64,000 nt of DNA from CAVYTF01 sp963708205 (lineage in GTDB: Bacteria; Bacteroidota; Bacteroidia; Chitinophagales; Chitinophagaceae), in contig OY970196.1 of the NCBI GenBank assembly GCA_963708205.1, positions 1,860,001 to 1,924,000 of the forward strand, written 5' to 3'. Every line of letters starts with the position of its first letter. Positions within the stretch are counted from its first letter, which is position 1. The translations under genes and the position numbers were made by a program. Below are positions 18,817 to 29,100 of the stretch, in pieces. The notes under the pieces are model-generated. The model made no database searches. It saw only the letters and a list, made by a program, of their open reading frames with translations, and was not told the DNA's origin.

Positions 18817-18840
18817 AAGGCTACTTCGGTAGCCTTTTTA
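18817..18840 (+). terminator. Rho-independent terminator of the first sus operon
   Basis: Perfect 8-bp stem AAGGCTAC / GTAGCCTT with a TTCG tetraloop, followed by T residues, 22 bases after the stop of the SusF-like gene. Confidence 0.9.
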
Positions 18841-18959
18841 TTTGAATGAAAATTATTTTTTAAATAAATTCCGGTCTTTTACCACAATTATTTTTTTAAG
18901 TTTATAGCAACTATCTTTTACATCATTCCTATTTATTACATTGCATCATATTTTAAATT

Positions 18960-19835
18960 ATGCTGTATTCAATGACGGGTTATGGCAGAGCAGAGCAAAC
19001 AATAGGAGATAAATTTTTTTTAGTTGAAATACGCTCGCTCAACGGAAAACAATATGATATACGCTTATCCATTCCTTCTTTGTTAAAGTCCTGCGAGTTT
19101 GAAATCAGAAGTATTTTGAATGAAGGTCTTTTGCGTGGAAGCATAGAATGCATAATTACAGTAAAACAAAATGGTACAGCAAAACCTGTAATTATTAATA
19201 CAGAACTTGTAAAAGCTTATTACGAGCCTGTATTGCAACTTGCCAAAGAATTGAATTTAAGTACCGAAAATATTTTAGGCACCTTATTAAAATTGCCGGA
19301 AATATTTTCAATATCTGCTGAAACTTTATGCGATGAAGACTGGCAGGAATTTCAACAGATTTTAAAAAAAGCAATTGCTGAATTAATCAAACACCGCAAA
19401 GATGAAGGCAAAGCGCTGGAGGAAGATTTATTGCTGCGTATAAGAAATATAGAGATGCTTGAAAATGTTATTGCAAAAATGGAGAATGAAAGACGTGGAA
19501 AAATAAAAGAAGGATTAATAAAAATTTTAGAGGAAAATGTTGGCAAGGATAAATACGATCCGAATCGTTTAGAGCAGGAATTAATTTATTACATAGAAAA
19601 AATAGACATCAGCGAAGAACAGGTACGACTTAAAAATCACTGCGATTATTTTCGCGCTGTTTTAAATGACAGTGAAATTGCCAAAGGTAAAAAGCTGTCA
19701 TTTATTTTGCAGGAAATAGGAAGAGAAATAAATACAACAGGATCCAAAGCCTACCATTCTGAAGTGCAGAAAAATGTTGTATTAATGAAAGACGAACTGG
19801 AAAAAGCAAAAGAGCAAATTTTAAATGCGTTGTAA
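18960..19835 (+). CDS. yicC: YicC/YloC family endoribonuclease
   Basis: A 291-residue member of the YicC family. The start MLYSMTGYGRAEQ is the family hallmark (MxxSMTGYG). The N-terminal YicC domain (about 1-155) is followed by the C-terminal DUF1732 region with long helices (about 205-291: DPNRLEQELIYYIEKIDISE, LSFILQEIGREINTTGSK). E. coli YicC was reported as an endoribonuclease affecting small-RNA stability; in older work it was linked to stationary-phase fitness. In many genomes yicC precedes gmk, but here it precedes a GldH-type lipoprotein gene, 33 bases away, in the same direction. Confidence 0.94.
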   Translation: MLYSMTGYGRAEQTIGDKFFLVEIRSLNGKQYDIRLSIPSLLKSCEFEIRSILNEGLLRGSIECIITVKQNGTAKPVIINTELVKAYYEPVLQLAKELNLSTENILGTLLKLPEIFSISAETLCDEDWQEFQQILKKAIAELIKHRKDEGKALEEDLLLRIRNIEMLENVIAKMENERRGKIKEGLIKILEENVGKDKYDPNRLEQELIYYIEKIDISEEQVRLKNHCDYFRAVLNDSEIAKGKKLSFILQEIGREINTTGSKAYHSEVQKNVVLMKDELEKAKEQILNAL

Positions 19836-19868
19836 AACAACGTTCAATAAAAATTTTAAAGTAAAGTT

Positions 19869-20333
19869 TTGAAAGCGCTTTTTATATTTTTTATTTCTGT
19901 TGTTTTTACCTCATGCATCTACGATACATCTCTTGGTATTTATGAGAAATTGGTTTCTTTTCCAACTCAGCAATGGAATACAGCGAATCTCCCTACTTTC
20001 AATTTTAAAATTTCAGACACAACATCTTTCTATAATATTTATATTTTACTTCGGCATACAGATGCTTATGCATATAATAATATATGGCTAAACGTTACCG
20101 CAATTGCCGAAGGTGATACCGCAAAAACGCAACAATTAAATTTAAAACTTGGCGATAATAAACAATGGTTCGGCTCTTCGATGGATGATATTATTGAACA
20201 TCGCATTCTCATCACACAAAATCCTGTAAAGCTTAAAAAAGGAAATTATACTTTTATTCTGCAGCATATTATGCGCGACGATAATTTGCAAGATGTTTTA
20301 AATGCTGGTATAAGAATAGAAAAAGTAGATTGA
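19869..20333 (+). CDS. gldH: GldH-type gliding-motility lipoprotein
   Basis: A 154-residue lipoprotein that resembles GldH. The signal ends VVFTSC (Cys about 16) and the mature part has the family's beta-rich pattern: FNFKISDTTSFYNIYILLRH, YNNIWLNVTA, and FILQHIMRDDNLQDVLNAGI near the end. In Flavobacterium GldH is required for gliding and belongs to the gliding/type IX secretion gene set, though relatives occur in non-gliding Bacteroidota. The frame starts with TTG (no ATG gives the signal peptide). No other gld gene is in the window. Confidence 0.85.
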   Translation: MKALFIFFISVVFTSCIYDTSLGIYEKLVSFPTQQWNTANLPTFNFKISDTTSFYNIYILLRHTDAYAYNNIWLNVTAIAEGDTAKTQQLNLKLGDNKQWFGSSMDDIIEHRILITQNPVKLKKGNYTFILQHIMRDDNLQDVLNAGIRIEKVD

Positions 20334-20336
20334 TAA

Positions 20337-21194
20337 TTAAGCTGCGATTAATTTTTGTTTTCGGTATTCTGACGGCGTTTTTTTCAAAATATTTTTGAAT
20401 ACTTTATTAAAATAAGCAACATTATTAAAACCACATTCAAATGAAATTTCAGAAACTGATTTTTCCTGCTGCAATAAGAGACAAGCGCGTTGAATGCGGT
20501 ATTGATTTAGAAAATCTGTAAAAGTAAAATTTACAGTTTTTTTGAAATAATTGCAGAAAGCCGGAACTGAAAGATGCGCAAGAGAAGCAATTTTTTGAAT
20601 ACTTATTTCTTCATGAAAATGCCTTTCGATATAATTAAATACATTTTGCAGCCGGATATTATTTTTATGAAATGCTGGTGTAATAAAAATTTCAGAGTTA
20701 AGCAATTCATATTCTTTTGATAGAGAAAGAAGATGAAAAACTGAAATCAATTCAACAAACCTTTCCATTGGATTGAGGTTAGAAAGCGTTAAAAGTTTTT
20801 CAGTTGCTTTTTTCTTTGTATCACCAAAAAAATGTACACCTAATTTGCATTTTTCTATTAGTTGAATTATTCTTGTGGTTTCTTTGAAGGCTGTCAAATG
20901 TTTTGTAAAAAGTTCTTCGTTCATTTGAACAACAATCTCTTCGTGGAGAAGATCACTATTCAGTCCAAAACCAGAGTGAGGAGTATTTGAGCCGATTAAA
21001 ATAAGATCTCCATTTTCATATTTACCCAAATGGCTCCCAACATGCCTTGTACCATTGCCATAAGGAATACAAACCATTTCAAACTCGGGATGATAATGGT
21101 ATTGCCAGGAGTAATTTGCAGAATATAATTTATGATGAAGCAACCTGAAAGAACTGCCTTCATCCATATAAACTATTTCATAATCAGCCTTCAA
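20337..21194 (-). CDS. AraC-family transcriptional regulator
   Basis: A 285-residue regulator with an N-terminal cupin-like ligand domain (about 1-100: SWQYHYHPEFEMVCIPYGNG, GDLILIGSNTPH) and two helix-turn-helix units at the C-terminus (about 185-285: ISIQKIASLAHLSVPAFCNY and VSEISFECGFNNVAYFNKVF, then KKTPSEYRK). This layout is typical for sugar-responsive activators. It is divergent from the second susC gene, with a 218-bp shared upstream region, which makes it the likely regulator of that locus. It converges on gldH with a 3-base gap. Confidence 0.93.
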   Translation of the reverse strand: MKADYEIVYMDEGSSFRLLHHKLYSANYSWQYHYHPEFEMVCIPYGNGTRHVGSHLGKYENGDLILIGSNTPHSGFGLNSDLLHEEIVVQMNEELFTKHLTAFKETTRIIQLIEKCKLGVHFFGDTKKKATEKLLTLSNLNPMERFVELISVFHLLSLSKEYELLNSEIFITPAFHKNNIRLQNVFNYIERHFHEEISIQKIASLAHLSVPAFCNYFKKTVNFTFTDFLNQYRIQRACLLLQQEKSVSEISFECGFNNVAYFNKVFKNILKKTPSEYRKQKLIAA

Positions 21195-21318
21195 CGTTAG
21201 AATTTATTTCAAAAATAGAAAAAAAGTATTAATATAGTTAAATAAATAAATAACAAAGATGAATACTTGTTAACAAATCATTTATAATTTTATGCTAAAT
21301 TAATTTTTGAAATTAAGC

Positions 21319-21330
21319 AGCATTAATGCT
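21319..21330. promoter_or_regulatory. 12-bp palindrome in the araC-susC intergenic region
   Basis: AGCATTAATGCT, a perfect palindrome 83 bases upstream of the second susC start. It may be part of a regulator site, but AraC proteins usually bind direct repeats, so the role is uncertain. Confidence 0.25.
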
Positions 21331-21370
21331 AATAAAAGTGTCTTTACAGTTGCTTGATTTCTAAACTTGT

Positions 21371-21389
21371 TTACAACATTTTGTTGTAA
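21371..21389. promoter_or_regulatory. 19-bp inverted repeat just upstream of the second susC
   Basis: TTACAACA-TTT-TGTTGTAA: perfect 8-bp arms around a TTT spacer, ending 23 bases before the susC start codon. It could be an operator overlapping the promoter or a short hairpin in the 5' untranslated region. Its layout matches the inverted repeat before the first susC, including the TTT spacer. Confidence 0.45.
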
Positions 21390-21412
21390 TTAACTTTTAA
21401 ACTGCTTGTAAT

Positions 21413-24400
21413 ATGATGATCACAACTCGATTGTTAAGAGTTCTACTCTTATGCCCATTGTTATTAATAATGCAACATTCATGGGCTCAAAACAAAACTA
21501 TAACCGGTAAGGTTTTAGATGAAAAGGGAAATCCCGTGGTAGGGGCTTCTATTTTGGTAAAAGGTTCAAAAAACGGAACTGCTACTGATGCTTCGGGTAA
21601 TTTTAATATTTCAGTTCCAAGCGGGGGAAGCATTACAGTAAGTTATGTAGGTTACGCCTCTCAGGAAATTACAATTACAAATCAATCTACGGTGCAGGTG
21701 TCATTAGGAACCCAGAGCTCTACATTGAACGATGTAGTCGTTGTTGGTTATGGAACTGCACGCAAGCGAGACATTACCGGATCAGTAGTTTCCGTACAGG
21801 CTAAAGATTTTAACCAGGGAACTGTAACTGCACCAGACCAATTATTGCAAAATAAGGTAGCAGGTGTAGAAATCACCAACAATGAAGGTCAACCGGGTAG
21901 CGCAACCACAATAAAAATTCGTGGTAATAATTCTATACGTGCGGTTAATAATCCTTTATATGTAGTTGATGGTGTGCCTTTAGATGGGAGAACTGCACGT
22001 CCAAGCATTACTTTAGGTACTGGTGGTTTCGGCCCTACACCGGATGATAATCCGTTGCTTTTTATAAATCCAAATGATATATCACAAATTGATGTATTAA
22101 AAGATGCATCTGCAGCAGCAATTTATGGCTCACGCGGTGCGAACGGAGTAATTGTTATTACAACGAAAAAAGGATCTGCCGGTCCTACAAAGCTTGAGTT
22201 TTATACAAATTTCGGCGTTAACGCTGGATATATGAAAAAATTTGATGTACTAACTTCAACACAATTCAGGCAAGCTTTGCAAAAGTATCATCTTGATACT
22301 TTAACTAATTCACTCGATCACGGGCAGAATACTGATGCATTAAATGCAATTACTCAGAGTAATTTGTCTCAAAATTATGGTATAGCATTTAGTGGTGGCA
22401 ATGAAACGGGAAGATTTCGTGCATCATTTTTAGGATCAAGAACCAATGGCTTTCTTAAAACCAATTCACTGGATAAATATTTAGGAACCTTCGGTGGAAC
22501 TTATAAATTTTTAAATCAAAGATTAACGCTTGATTTCAATGTAATTGCAGGGCATGTAACTGAAAATACACCTTTGATATCTAACACGGCGGGATCTCAG
22601 GGAAATATTATCAGTTCTGCATTAAGCTGGAATCCTACTTCCTCTTTCTTTAATTCTGATGGCACTTATAATTTTCCAACAAATGGTATTGGTAATCCTC
22701 TCGCCACTTTAAGAGGATATTCAGATGTATCAAATGTTGATGAAGTATTAGCAAATGTATCAGCAAGCTTCAAGCTGTTAGATAATTTAGAATATAAATT
22801 TTTATATGCGGTTAATCACGGATCAGGTACACGTGATATAAATATAGATGGTTTCTTGCAAAGCTTCGCGCCTATCGGTGGTGCAGGATTTGGAGCAACA
22901 GGGAATACCTGGCTTACAACGCAGGATTTTACTCATACACTGGATTATAACACGAGCTTTGGAAAAGATTTGAAATTTGATGCCTTAGCTGGCTTTGAAT
23001 ATTGGGTTTCCAATTATGCTACTAATACTTTTTCAGCTCTTGGTTTTAATACCAATTTATCTGAAAAATCTTTGGTACCAATTCCTTACACAAGTATATT
23101 ACAAGACGGACAAACTCAACAGGTTCCCTTCACTTATGTTGATCCTGAAACCGAAATTCAATCAGTGTTCGGGAGAGTTAATTTCAATTATTTAGATAAA
23201 TATTTTTTAACAGCTACTTTGCGTGCTGATGGATCCAGTAAATTTGGTGCAAACAATAAATATGGTTATTTCCCTTCAGTAGGAGCAAAATGGATCATAA
23301 CAAATGAAAATTTCCTTAAGAATATGAAAACTCTTTCTAATTTAGGGTTACGTGCTTCTTTTGGAATTACAGGAAACCAAGAATTCCCTGCAGGATCTGC
23401 TGAGGAACAATTCTCTTTCGGCTCATACAATTCAGCAGGACAGGTAAATGTTTACAATCCAAATTTGCAATGGGAAAAAACAAGGGCTGTTGATCTTGGA
23501 TTGGATTTTGGATTTAGCAATAATAAAGTAACGGGAAGTATTGATTATTATAACAAAAACACTACTGATATCTTATTTGCAAGTACTGCTATTCAACCCG
23601 CACCATCTGCGCAATCTTTTGTAAACTTGCCTGCTAATTTAATAAATTCTGGAGTTGAATTCGCATTAAATACTTCAATTGTTCAGAAAAAGAGTTTCGG
23701 ATGGGATTTGGGTGTTAATTTTTCATATAATAAAAATATCCTGAAAAACTTTTATGCTCCCGGAACAACTAATCCTTTATCTATTACAACCGGGCAGATA
23801 AATGGACAGGGTGTGTCAGGTACATTATCACAAATTATAACCAACAATGAGCCAATTGATGAATTTTATTTGCCTGTTTTTGGTGGATTTGATAAGAATG
23901 GCAATCAAACCGGTATAGGCGGAGTTGCATTGACCTCTGCACCGAGAGTTTTTGCAGGTAATCCCAATCCGAAATATAATTACGGTTTAAGTACTACTTT
24001 AAGATTTAATAAACTTTCTGTTATCATTAATGCAGGCGGTTCAGCCGGGTTTGAAATATATAATAATACTGCAACTGACGTTACTAACATATCTAATATT
24101 GCAAATGGTGGTAGAAATATTGACTTACTTGCTTACAATTCGGATGAATTACCGACAAGCAGCGTAGGAGCATCTACCAGATTTTTAGAAAATGGATCTT
24201 ATGTTAAGCTTAGAAATGCGACTGTCCGTTATGATGTAGGAGACGTTGGAAGTTACATTAAGGGATTGAGTGTTTTTGTAAGTGGTACAAATTTATTTGT
24301 GATCACGAAATTTTCAGGATTTGATCCGGAAGTTAATATAGATAAAAGTAACAATGGATATCCTTCTCAATCAATAGAATATATTCCTTACCCAACACCT

Positions 24401-24436
24401 AGAATAATTTCTTTTGGATTAAACTTTGCTTTATAA
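21413..24436 (+). CDS. SusC/RagA-family TonB-dependent outer-membrane transporter (second locus)
   Basis: A 1,007-residue SusC-like transporter. Signal peptide ends at SWAQ, then the carboxypeptidase-regulatory-like domain (ITGKVLDEKGNPVVGASILV, ISVPSGGSITVSYVGYAS), DVVVVGYGTARKRDITG, a plug (IRGNNSIRAVNNPLYVVDG, SRGANGVIVITTKKG) and the barrel ending RIISFGLNFAL. Length and parts are complete. It is a paralog of the first SusC but clearly diverged, so a different substrate is likely. It leads a rightward cluster: SusD 20 bases on, then the FG-GAP/ASPIC lipoproteins. Confidence 0.95.
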   Translation: MMITTRLLRVLLLCPLLLIMQHSWAQNKTITGKVLDEKGNPVVGASILVKGSKNGTATDASGNFNISVPSGGSITVSYVGYASQEITITNQSTVQVSLGTQSSTLNDVVVVGYGTARKRDITGSVVSVQAKDFNQGTVTAPDQLLQNKVAGVEITNNEGQPGSATTIKIRGNNSIRAVNNPLYVVDGVPLDGRTARPSITLGTGGFGPTPDDNPLLFINPNDISQIDVLKDASAAAIYGSRGANGVIVITTKKGSAGPTKLEFYTNFGVNAGYMKKFDVLTSTQFRQALQKYHLDTLTNSLDHGQNTDALNAITQSNLSQNYGIAFSGGNETGRFRASFLGSRTNGFLKTNSLDKYLGTFGGTYKFLNQRLTLDFNVIAGHVTENTPLISNTAGSQGNIISSALSWNPTSSFFNSDGTYNFPTNGIGNPLATLRGYSDVSNVDEVLANVSASFKLLDNLEYKFLYAVNHGSGTRDINIDGFLQSFAPIGGAGFGATGNTWLTTQDFTHTLDYNTSFGKDLKFDALAGFEYWVSNYATNTFSALGFNTNLSEKSLVPIPYTSILQDGQTQQVPFTYVDPETEIQSVFGRVNFNYLDKYFLTATLRADGSSKFGANNKYGYFPSVGAKWIITNENFLKNMKTLSNLGLRASFGITGNQEFPAGSAEEQFSFGSYNSAGQVNVYNPNLQWEKTRAVDLGLDFGFSNNKVTGSIDYYNKNTTDILFASTAIQPAPSAQSFVNLPANLINSGVEFALNTSIVQKKSFGWDLGVNFSYNKNILKNFYAPGTTNPLSITTGQINGQGVSGTLSQIITNNEPIDEFYLPVFGGFDKNGNQTGIGGVALTSAPRVFAGNPNPKYNYGLSTTLRFNKLSVIINAGGSAGFEIYNNTATDVTNISNIANGGRNIDLLAYNSDELPTSSVGASTRFLENGSYVKLRNATVRYDVGDVGSYIKGLSVFVSGTNLFVITKFSGFDPEVNIDKSNNGYPSQSIEYIPYPTPRIISFGLNFAL

Positions 24437-24456
24437 AAAAATTAAAATTATAAGTT

Positions 24457-26103
24457 ATGTCTCTAAATAAAAAAGTCTTTTTAATAATGTGTTTGGTACT
24501 CACCGGAGTATATAGTTGTACCAAACTAAATGAAACCTTGGGTAGTAATTTTACTAATAGCCAAACTGCCAATGCCCTTGGAGCTGCTGGCGTTGGGTTA
24601 ATATTACAGGGAGCATACAACGATATTGGTGGTGTTTTTACTGGACAAGACCAAATATTTTCCTTGGAAGAAAATTCTACAGACGAATCCTTGGTTCCTA
24701 CACGTGGTGGAGACTGGGATGATAATGGTGTTTGGCGTGTAATCCACAATCATACCTGGAATGCAGATCATGGTCAAATATTAAGTGTATTTAATAATCT
24801 CAATAAATTAAATTTTGATGCTACAAACGTGCTGGGTTTTTCTCCTTCTGCTCAGCAGGCAGCTGAAGCAAGATTTTTAAGGGCGTTCTCTTTATATTAC
24901 CTTTTAGATATTTACGGTCAGTTTCCTGTAAGAAACCCAGGCGATAATCTTTTATTAGCTCCGAAGGTTTATACAGGTGATAGTGCAATCAGCTTTATAA
25001 TAAGTGAATTAACCACAGTTTTACCTGATCTTATTGCTAAACCAAGTTCATTTAACCAGGCAGGACAAGATGCAGCAAAGATGCTTTTAATGAAATGTTA
25101 CCTGAATAGAGGAATGTATATAAATAGAACTAATCCGACCTTTGATGATGCTGATATGCAGCAGGTAATTACTTTGGGAACTTCAATAATGACTTCTGGG
25201 AATTATTCTTTAATGCAAAATTATTTTGATAATTTTAATGCTAACAACGGCACTTCTACCGAAGGTATTTTTGCTTATCCTAATCATTCAGGTGTTGGAG
25301 CAAACAACAGCGGAACAGATGCCGAATGGATGAAGACATTTCATTACAATGAATATGATGCCCAAGCTCCTAATGCAGGTTGGAATGGATTTGCTACAAC
25401 AAGCGATTTTTATAGTTCATTTCCTGCAAATGGGGTTGTATCTTTCGGTCCTTCAGACTCCTCACTAGATCCGCGTATGGGTGAAAAATATTATGCTCCG
25501 GTTACACCTTACTCAGGTATCAAACCTGGCTTTTTGGTTGGGCAACAATATGATCAAAATGGAGTAGCTTTACTAGATAGAAAAGGAAATCCATTATCCT
25601 TTACTCCACAGATTGCTGATAATATGATTGAGACCGGATCTAATCTTGAAGTAACAGGAATAAGGATTGATAAATATCCTCCTGATTTTTCTGACCCTAC
25701 CGGTAAATATTATTCTAATGTACCGGGAAACTGGGAAATGATATTCAGATATCCTGATGTAATTCTTATGGTTGCTGAAGCAAAAATGAGGCAGGCAGCT
25801 CCTGACAATGCTGGAGCGTTAGCCTTAGTTAATGAATTAAGAGTAGCAAGAGGTGCAACAGCATTAGTTTCTATGACTTTGGTTAATACTTCAAACGTGG
25901 ATGATCCCGGAACTTTATTAGCAGAAAGAGGAAGAGAACTATGGTGTGAAAAAGTAAGAAGGACTGATTTATTAAGATTTGGTGTATTTAATGTTATTTG
26001 GCAGTATAAACCTACAGATGATCCTCATTATGATGTTTATCCTATTCCAAACCAAGCATTGGCTGCAAATCCAAACCTTCATCAAAATCCGGGCTACCAA
26101 TAA
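24457..26103 (+). CDS. SusD/RagB-family surface lipoprotein (second locus)
   Basis: A 548-residue SusD-like lipoprotein (lipobox VYSC: MSLNKKVFLIMCLVLTG then VYSCTKL). Family marks: AEARFLRAFSLYYLLDIYGQ, KMLLMKCYLNRGMY, NWEMIFRYPDVILMVAEAKM, ERGRELWCEKVRRTDLLRFG, and the ending DVYPIPNQALAANPNL. It pairs with the preceding SusC as the lid of the importer. A strong terminator follows 22 bases after its stop, so the ASPIC genes downstream are either read through or have their own promoter. Confidence 0.95.
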   Translation: MSLNKKVFLIMCLVLTGVYSCTKLNETLGSNFTNSQTANALGAAGVGLILQGAYNDIGGVFTGQDQIFSLEENSTDESLVPTRGGDWDDNGVWRVIHNHTWNADHGQILSVFNNLNKLNFDATNVLGFSPSAQQAAEARFLRAFSLYYLLDIYGQFPVRNPGDNLLLAPKVYTGDSAISFIISELTTVLPDLIAKPSSFNQAGQDAAKMLLMKCYLNRGMYINRTNPTFDDADMQQVITLGTSIMTSGNYSLMQNYFDNFNANNGTSTEGIFAYPNHSGVGANNSGTDAEWMKTFHYNEYDAQAPNAGWNGFATTSDFYSSFPANGVVSFGPSDSSLDPRMGEKYYAPVTPYSGIKPGFLVGQQYDQNGVALLDRKGNPLSFTPQIADNMIETGSNLEVTGIRIDKYPPDFSDPTGKYYSNVPGNWEMIFRYPDVILMVAEAKMRQAAPDNAGALALVNELRVARGATALVSMTLVNTSNVDDPGTLLAERGRELWCEKVRRTDLLRFGVFNVIWQYKPTDDPHYDVYPIPNQALAANPNLHQNPGYQ

Positions 26104-26125
26104 ATTTATTTGACATTGATTTAAT

Positions 26126-26157
26126 AAAGGCCATTCTAGAATGGCCTTTTTTTATTT
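26126..26157 (+). terminator. Rho-independent terminator after the second susD
   Basis: A 10-bp perfect stem (AAAGGCCATT / AATGGCCTTT) around CTAG is followed by a T run. It lies between susD and the first FG-GAP/ASPIC lipoprotein gene and may reduce downstream expression rather than separate functions. Confidence 0.88.
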
Positions 26158-26171
26158 AATTAAAGCTATTT

Positions 26172-29100
26172 ATGAAGTTTGCTTTTCATTTTTTCTCATA
26201 CCTAATAATTCTTTCCTGTTTTTCTTGTACTACTAAAGTTAAGCCTATTCAATTATTTGAATTGCAAACAAATACAGGAGTAAACTTTGAAAATGATGTA
26301 CAAGATCAAAAACTCAACAATAGTTTTATTTTCAGAAATTTTTATAATGGTGGTGGGGTTGCTATCGGGGATATAAATAATGATGGACTTCCTGATATTT
26401 TCCTTACTTCTAACATGGGTGAAAATAAATTATATTTAAACAAGGGGAATTTTCATTTCGAGGATGTAACAAAAAAAGCGGGAATTTTTCAAAATAATCA
26501 ATGGAGTACTGGAGTAGTTTTTGCCGATGTGAATGGCGATGGATGGCTTGATATTTACGTTTGCAATTCAGGCCATATGAAAGATAGTGGCAGAAAAAAT
26601 CAGCTATACATTAATAATCACAATAATACTTTTACTGAATGCGCAGCAAAATATGGTCTTGATTTTTCAGGTTATGCAACCCAAGCTTCTTTTTTTGATT
26701 ATGATGGAGATGGCGATTTGGATTGTTTTATCATTGATAATAGTCCTATCCCAGTTAACCAATTAGGATATGCAAACAGGAGGGATCTTCCAGCAAATCA
26801 ATGGCCTATTGCAGGTTTTTTAAAAGGTGGCGGCGATCATTTATATAGAAATGATAATGGCCATTTCACGGAAGTAACGAAGCAGGCGGGTATTCATGGG
26901 GGGTTAATTAGCTTTGGATTAGGAGTTTCTGTTGCAGATATAAATGGTGATGGATGGCCTGATATTTATGTATCGAACGATTCTTACGAACGCGATTATT
27001 TATATATTAATCAAGGGAACGGTACGTTTAAAGACGCTTGTGAGCAATGCTTTCAGCATAACAGCTTCTCTTCTATGGGAGCTGATATTGGAGATATTAA
27101 TAACGATGGATATCCTGATATTTTTACTACAGATATGTTGCCAGCCGACGATTATAGACTTAAAACCCTTGGTGGCTTTGACAACATAGATTTATATCGT
27201 GCAAAAGAAAAAGCTGGTTTTTATCATCAGTTTATGAAAAATTGCCTGCAGCTTAATGATAAAAATGGTAGGTTCATTGATATTGGAAATTATGCAGGCG
27301 TTTCAGCCTCAGACTGGAGCTGGGGTGGGCTGATGTTTGATGCTGATAATGATGGCTTATTGGACTTGTATGTTTGTAATGGTGTAAATCGTGATGTTAC
27401 AAACCTTGATTTTATGGATTTTTTTGCAAATGATGTTATTCAAAAAATGGTATTAACCGGTAAAAAAGAAGACATAAATCAAGTGCTTGCTAAAATTCCG
27501 AGGACACCACTTCCTAACAAAGCTTTTAAAAATCTTGGAAACTTAAAATTTTACAATGCCGGTAATGATTGGGGTTTTACACAACCTTCTTTTTCTAATG
27601 GGGCGGCTTATGCAGATTTAAATAATGATGGTGCTTTAGATCTTGTTGTGAATAATGAAAATCAGCAGGTTTTTATTTATAAAAACAATGCGCGTATTTT
27701 AAATCACAATAATTATATCAGCATTTTATTGAAGGGAAAAGATAAAAATACTTTTGCTGTTGGAGGTAAAATAAAAGTTTATATTGGCAAGCAGATCTTA
27801 AGCCGTGAAGTAATCCCAAGTCGGGGTTTTCAATCTTCTGTTGATTATAAACAAGTCATCGGTTTAGGGAAAGCCACAATGATAGATTCTATGGTAATTG
27901 ACTGGCCTGACAGAACTTTTTCAAAATATATTCATCCTAAAATTGATACTTCTTTTACTATTCTGCAACCTTTAACTAATACAAATAAATCAGACACTAA
28001 ACAACAATTCTCAGCTAATACATTATTAGATTCGGTAAAAAGTAATTTCGATAAACACCAGGAAGATGATTATGTAGATTTTTATTATGAAAGAAATTTA
28101 CCTGAAATGCTTTCGCGGGAAGGGCCAAAAGCCGCTTGGGGAGATGTTAATGGAGACGGGTTGCCTGATGTATATATTGGCGGCACAAGCGAACATGCAG
28201 GACAGTTATATCTACAAACCACTGATGGAAAATTTATAAAAAAAGATGAAAAAATCTTTCAGCAATTTCTTGATTTTGAAGATGAAGCTGTACTATTTTT
28301 TGATGCAGACGGGGATGGTGATTTAGATTTGGTTATTGGTCCCGGTGGAAACAATAATCCTCCGTTCAGCAGGCAAACACAATTGCGGTTATATAAAAAT
28401 GACGGAAAGGGAAACTTTACACTTGATGCAGATGCTTTCCCAAGTATAGGTGTGGATGTTGGTGCGATTGCTGCGTATGATTTCAATCATGATGGAAAAC
28501 TTGATTTGTTTGTTGGTGGAAGAAATGTGCCGAGGGATTATGGCGAAAATCCTTCAAGTTATCTTTTTGTAAATGATGGCAATGGACATTTTACTGACAT
28601 TGCAAAAACTAAAAACCCTGATATTGCAAATATCGGAATGGTTACTGGCGCCGTTTGGGCAAACATTTCAGGAGATACCGCTAAAGAATTAATAATTGTG
28701 GGAGAATGGATGTCACCAAGAATTTTTTCTTTTAACCGCGATCATTTTATAGAGCAAAAAACTAATCTGTCAAATTTATACGGATGGTGGCGAACTGTTG
28801 CAGTTACAGACTTAAATAATGATGGAAAACAGGATTTAGTTTTAGGAAATATTGGTGAGAATTTTTACTTAAATCCTGATGCAAAAGATCCTGTAAAACT
28901 TTGGATAAACGATTTCGATCAAAACGGTACAGTTGATAAAATATTAACCCGAACGGTTGATGGACAAGATAAACCTGTTTTTTTGAAACATGAATTGGAA
29001 GAACAAATTCCTGCAATAAAAAAACAAAGTTTGCGGCACGAGCAATATGCTAAAAAAACAATTCAGGATTTATTTGCACCTGATATTTTAAAAAACTCGA

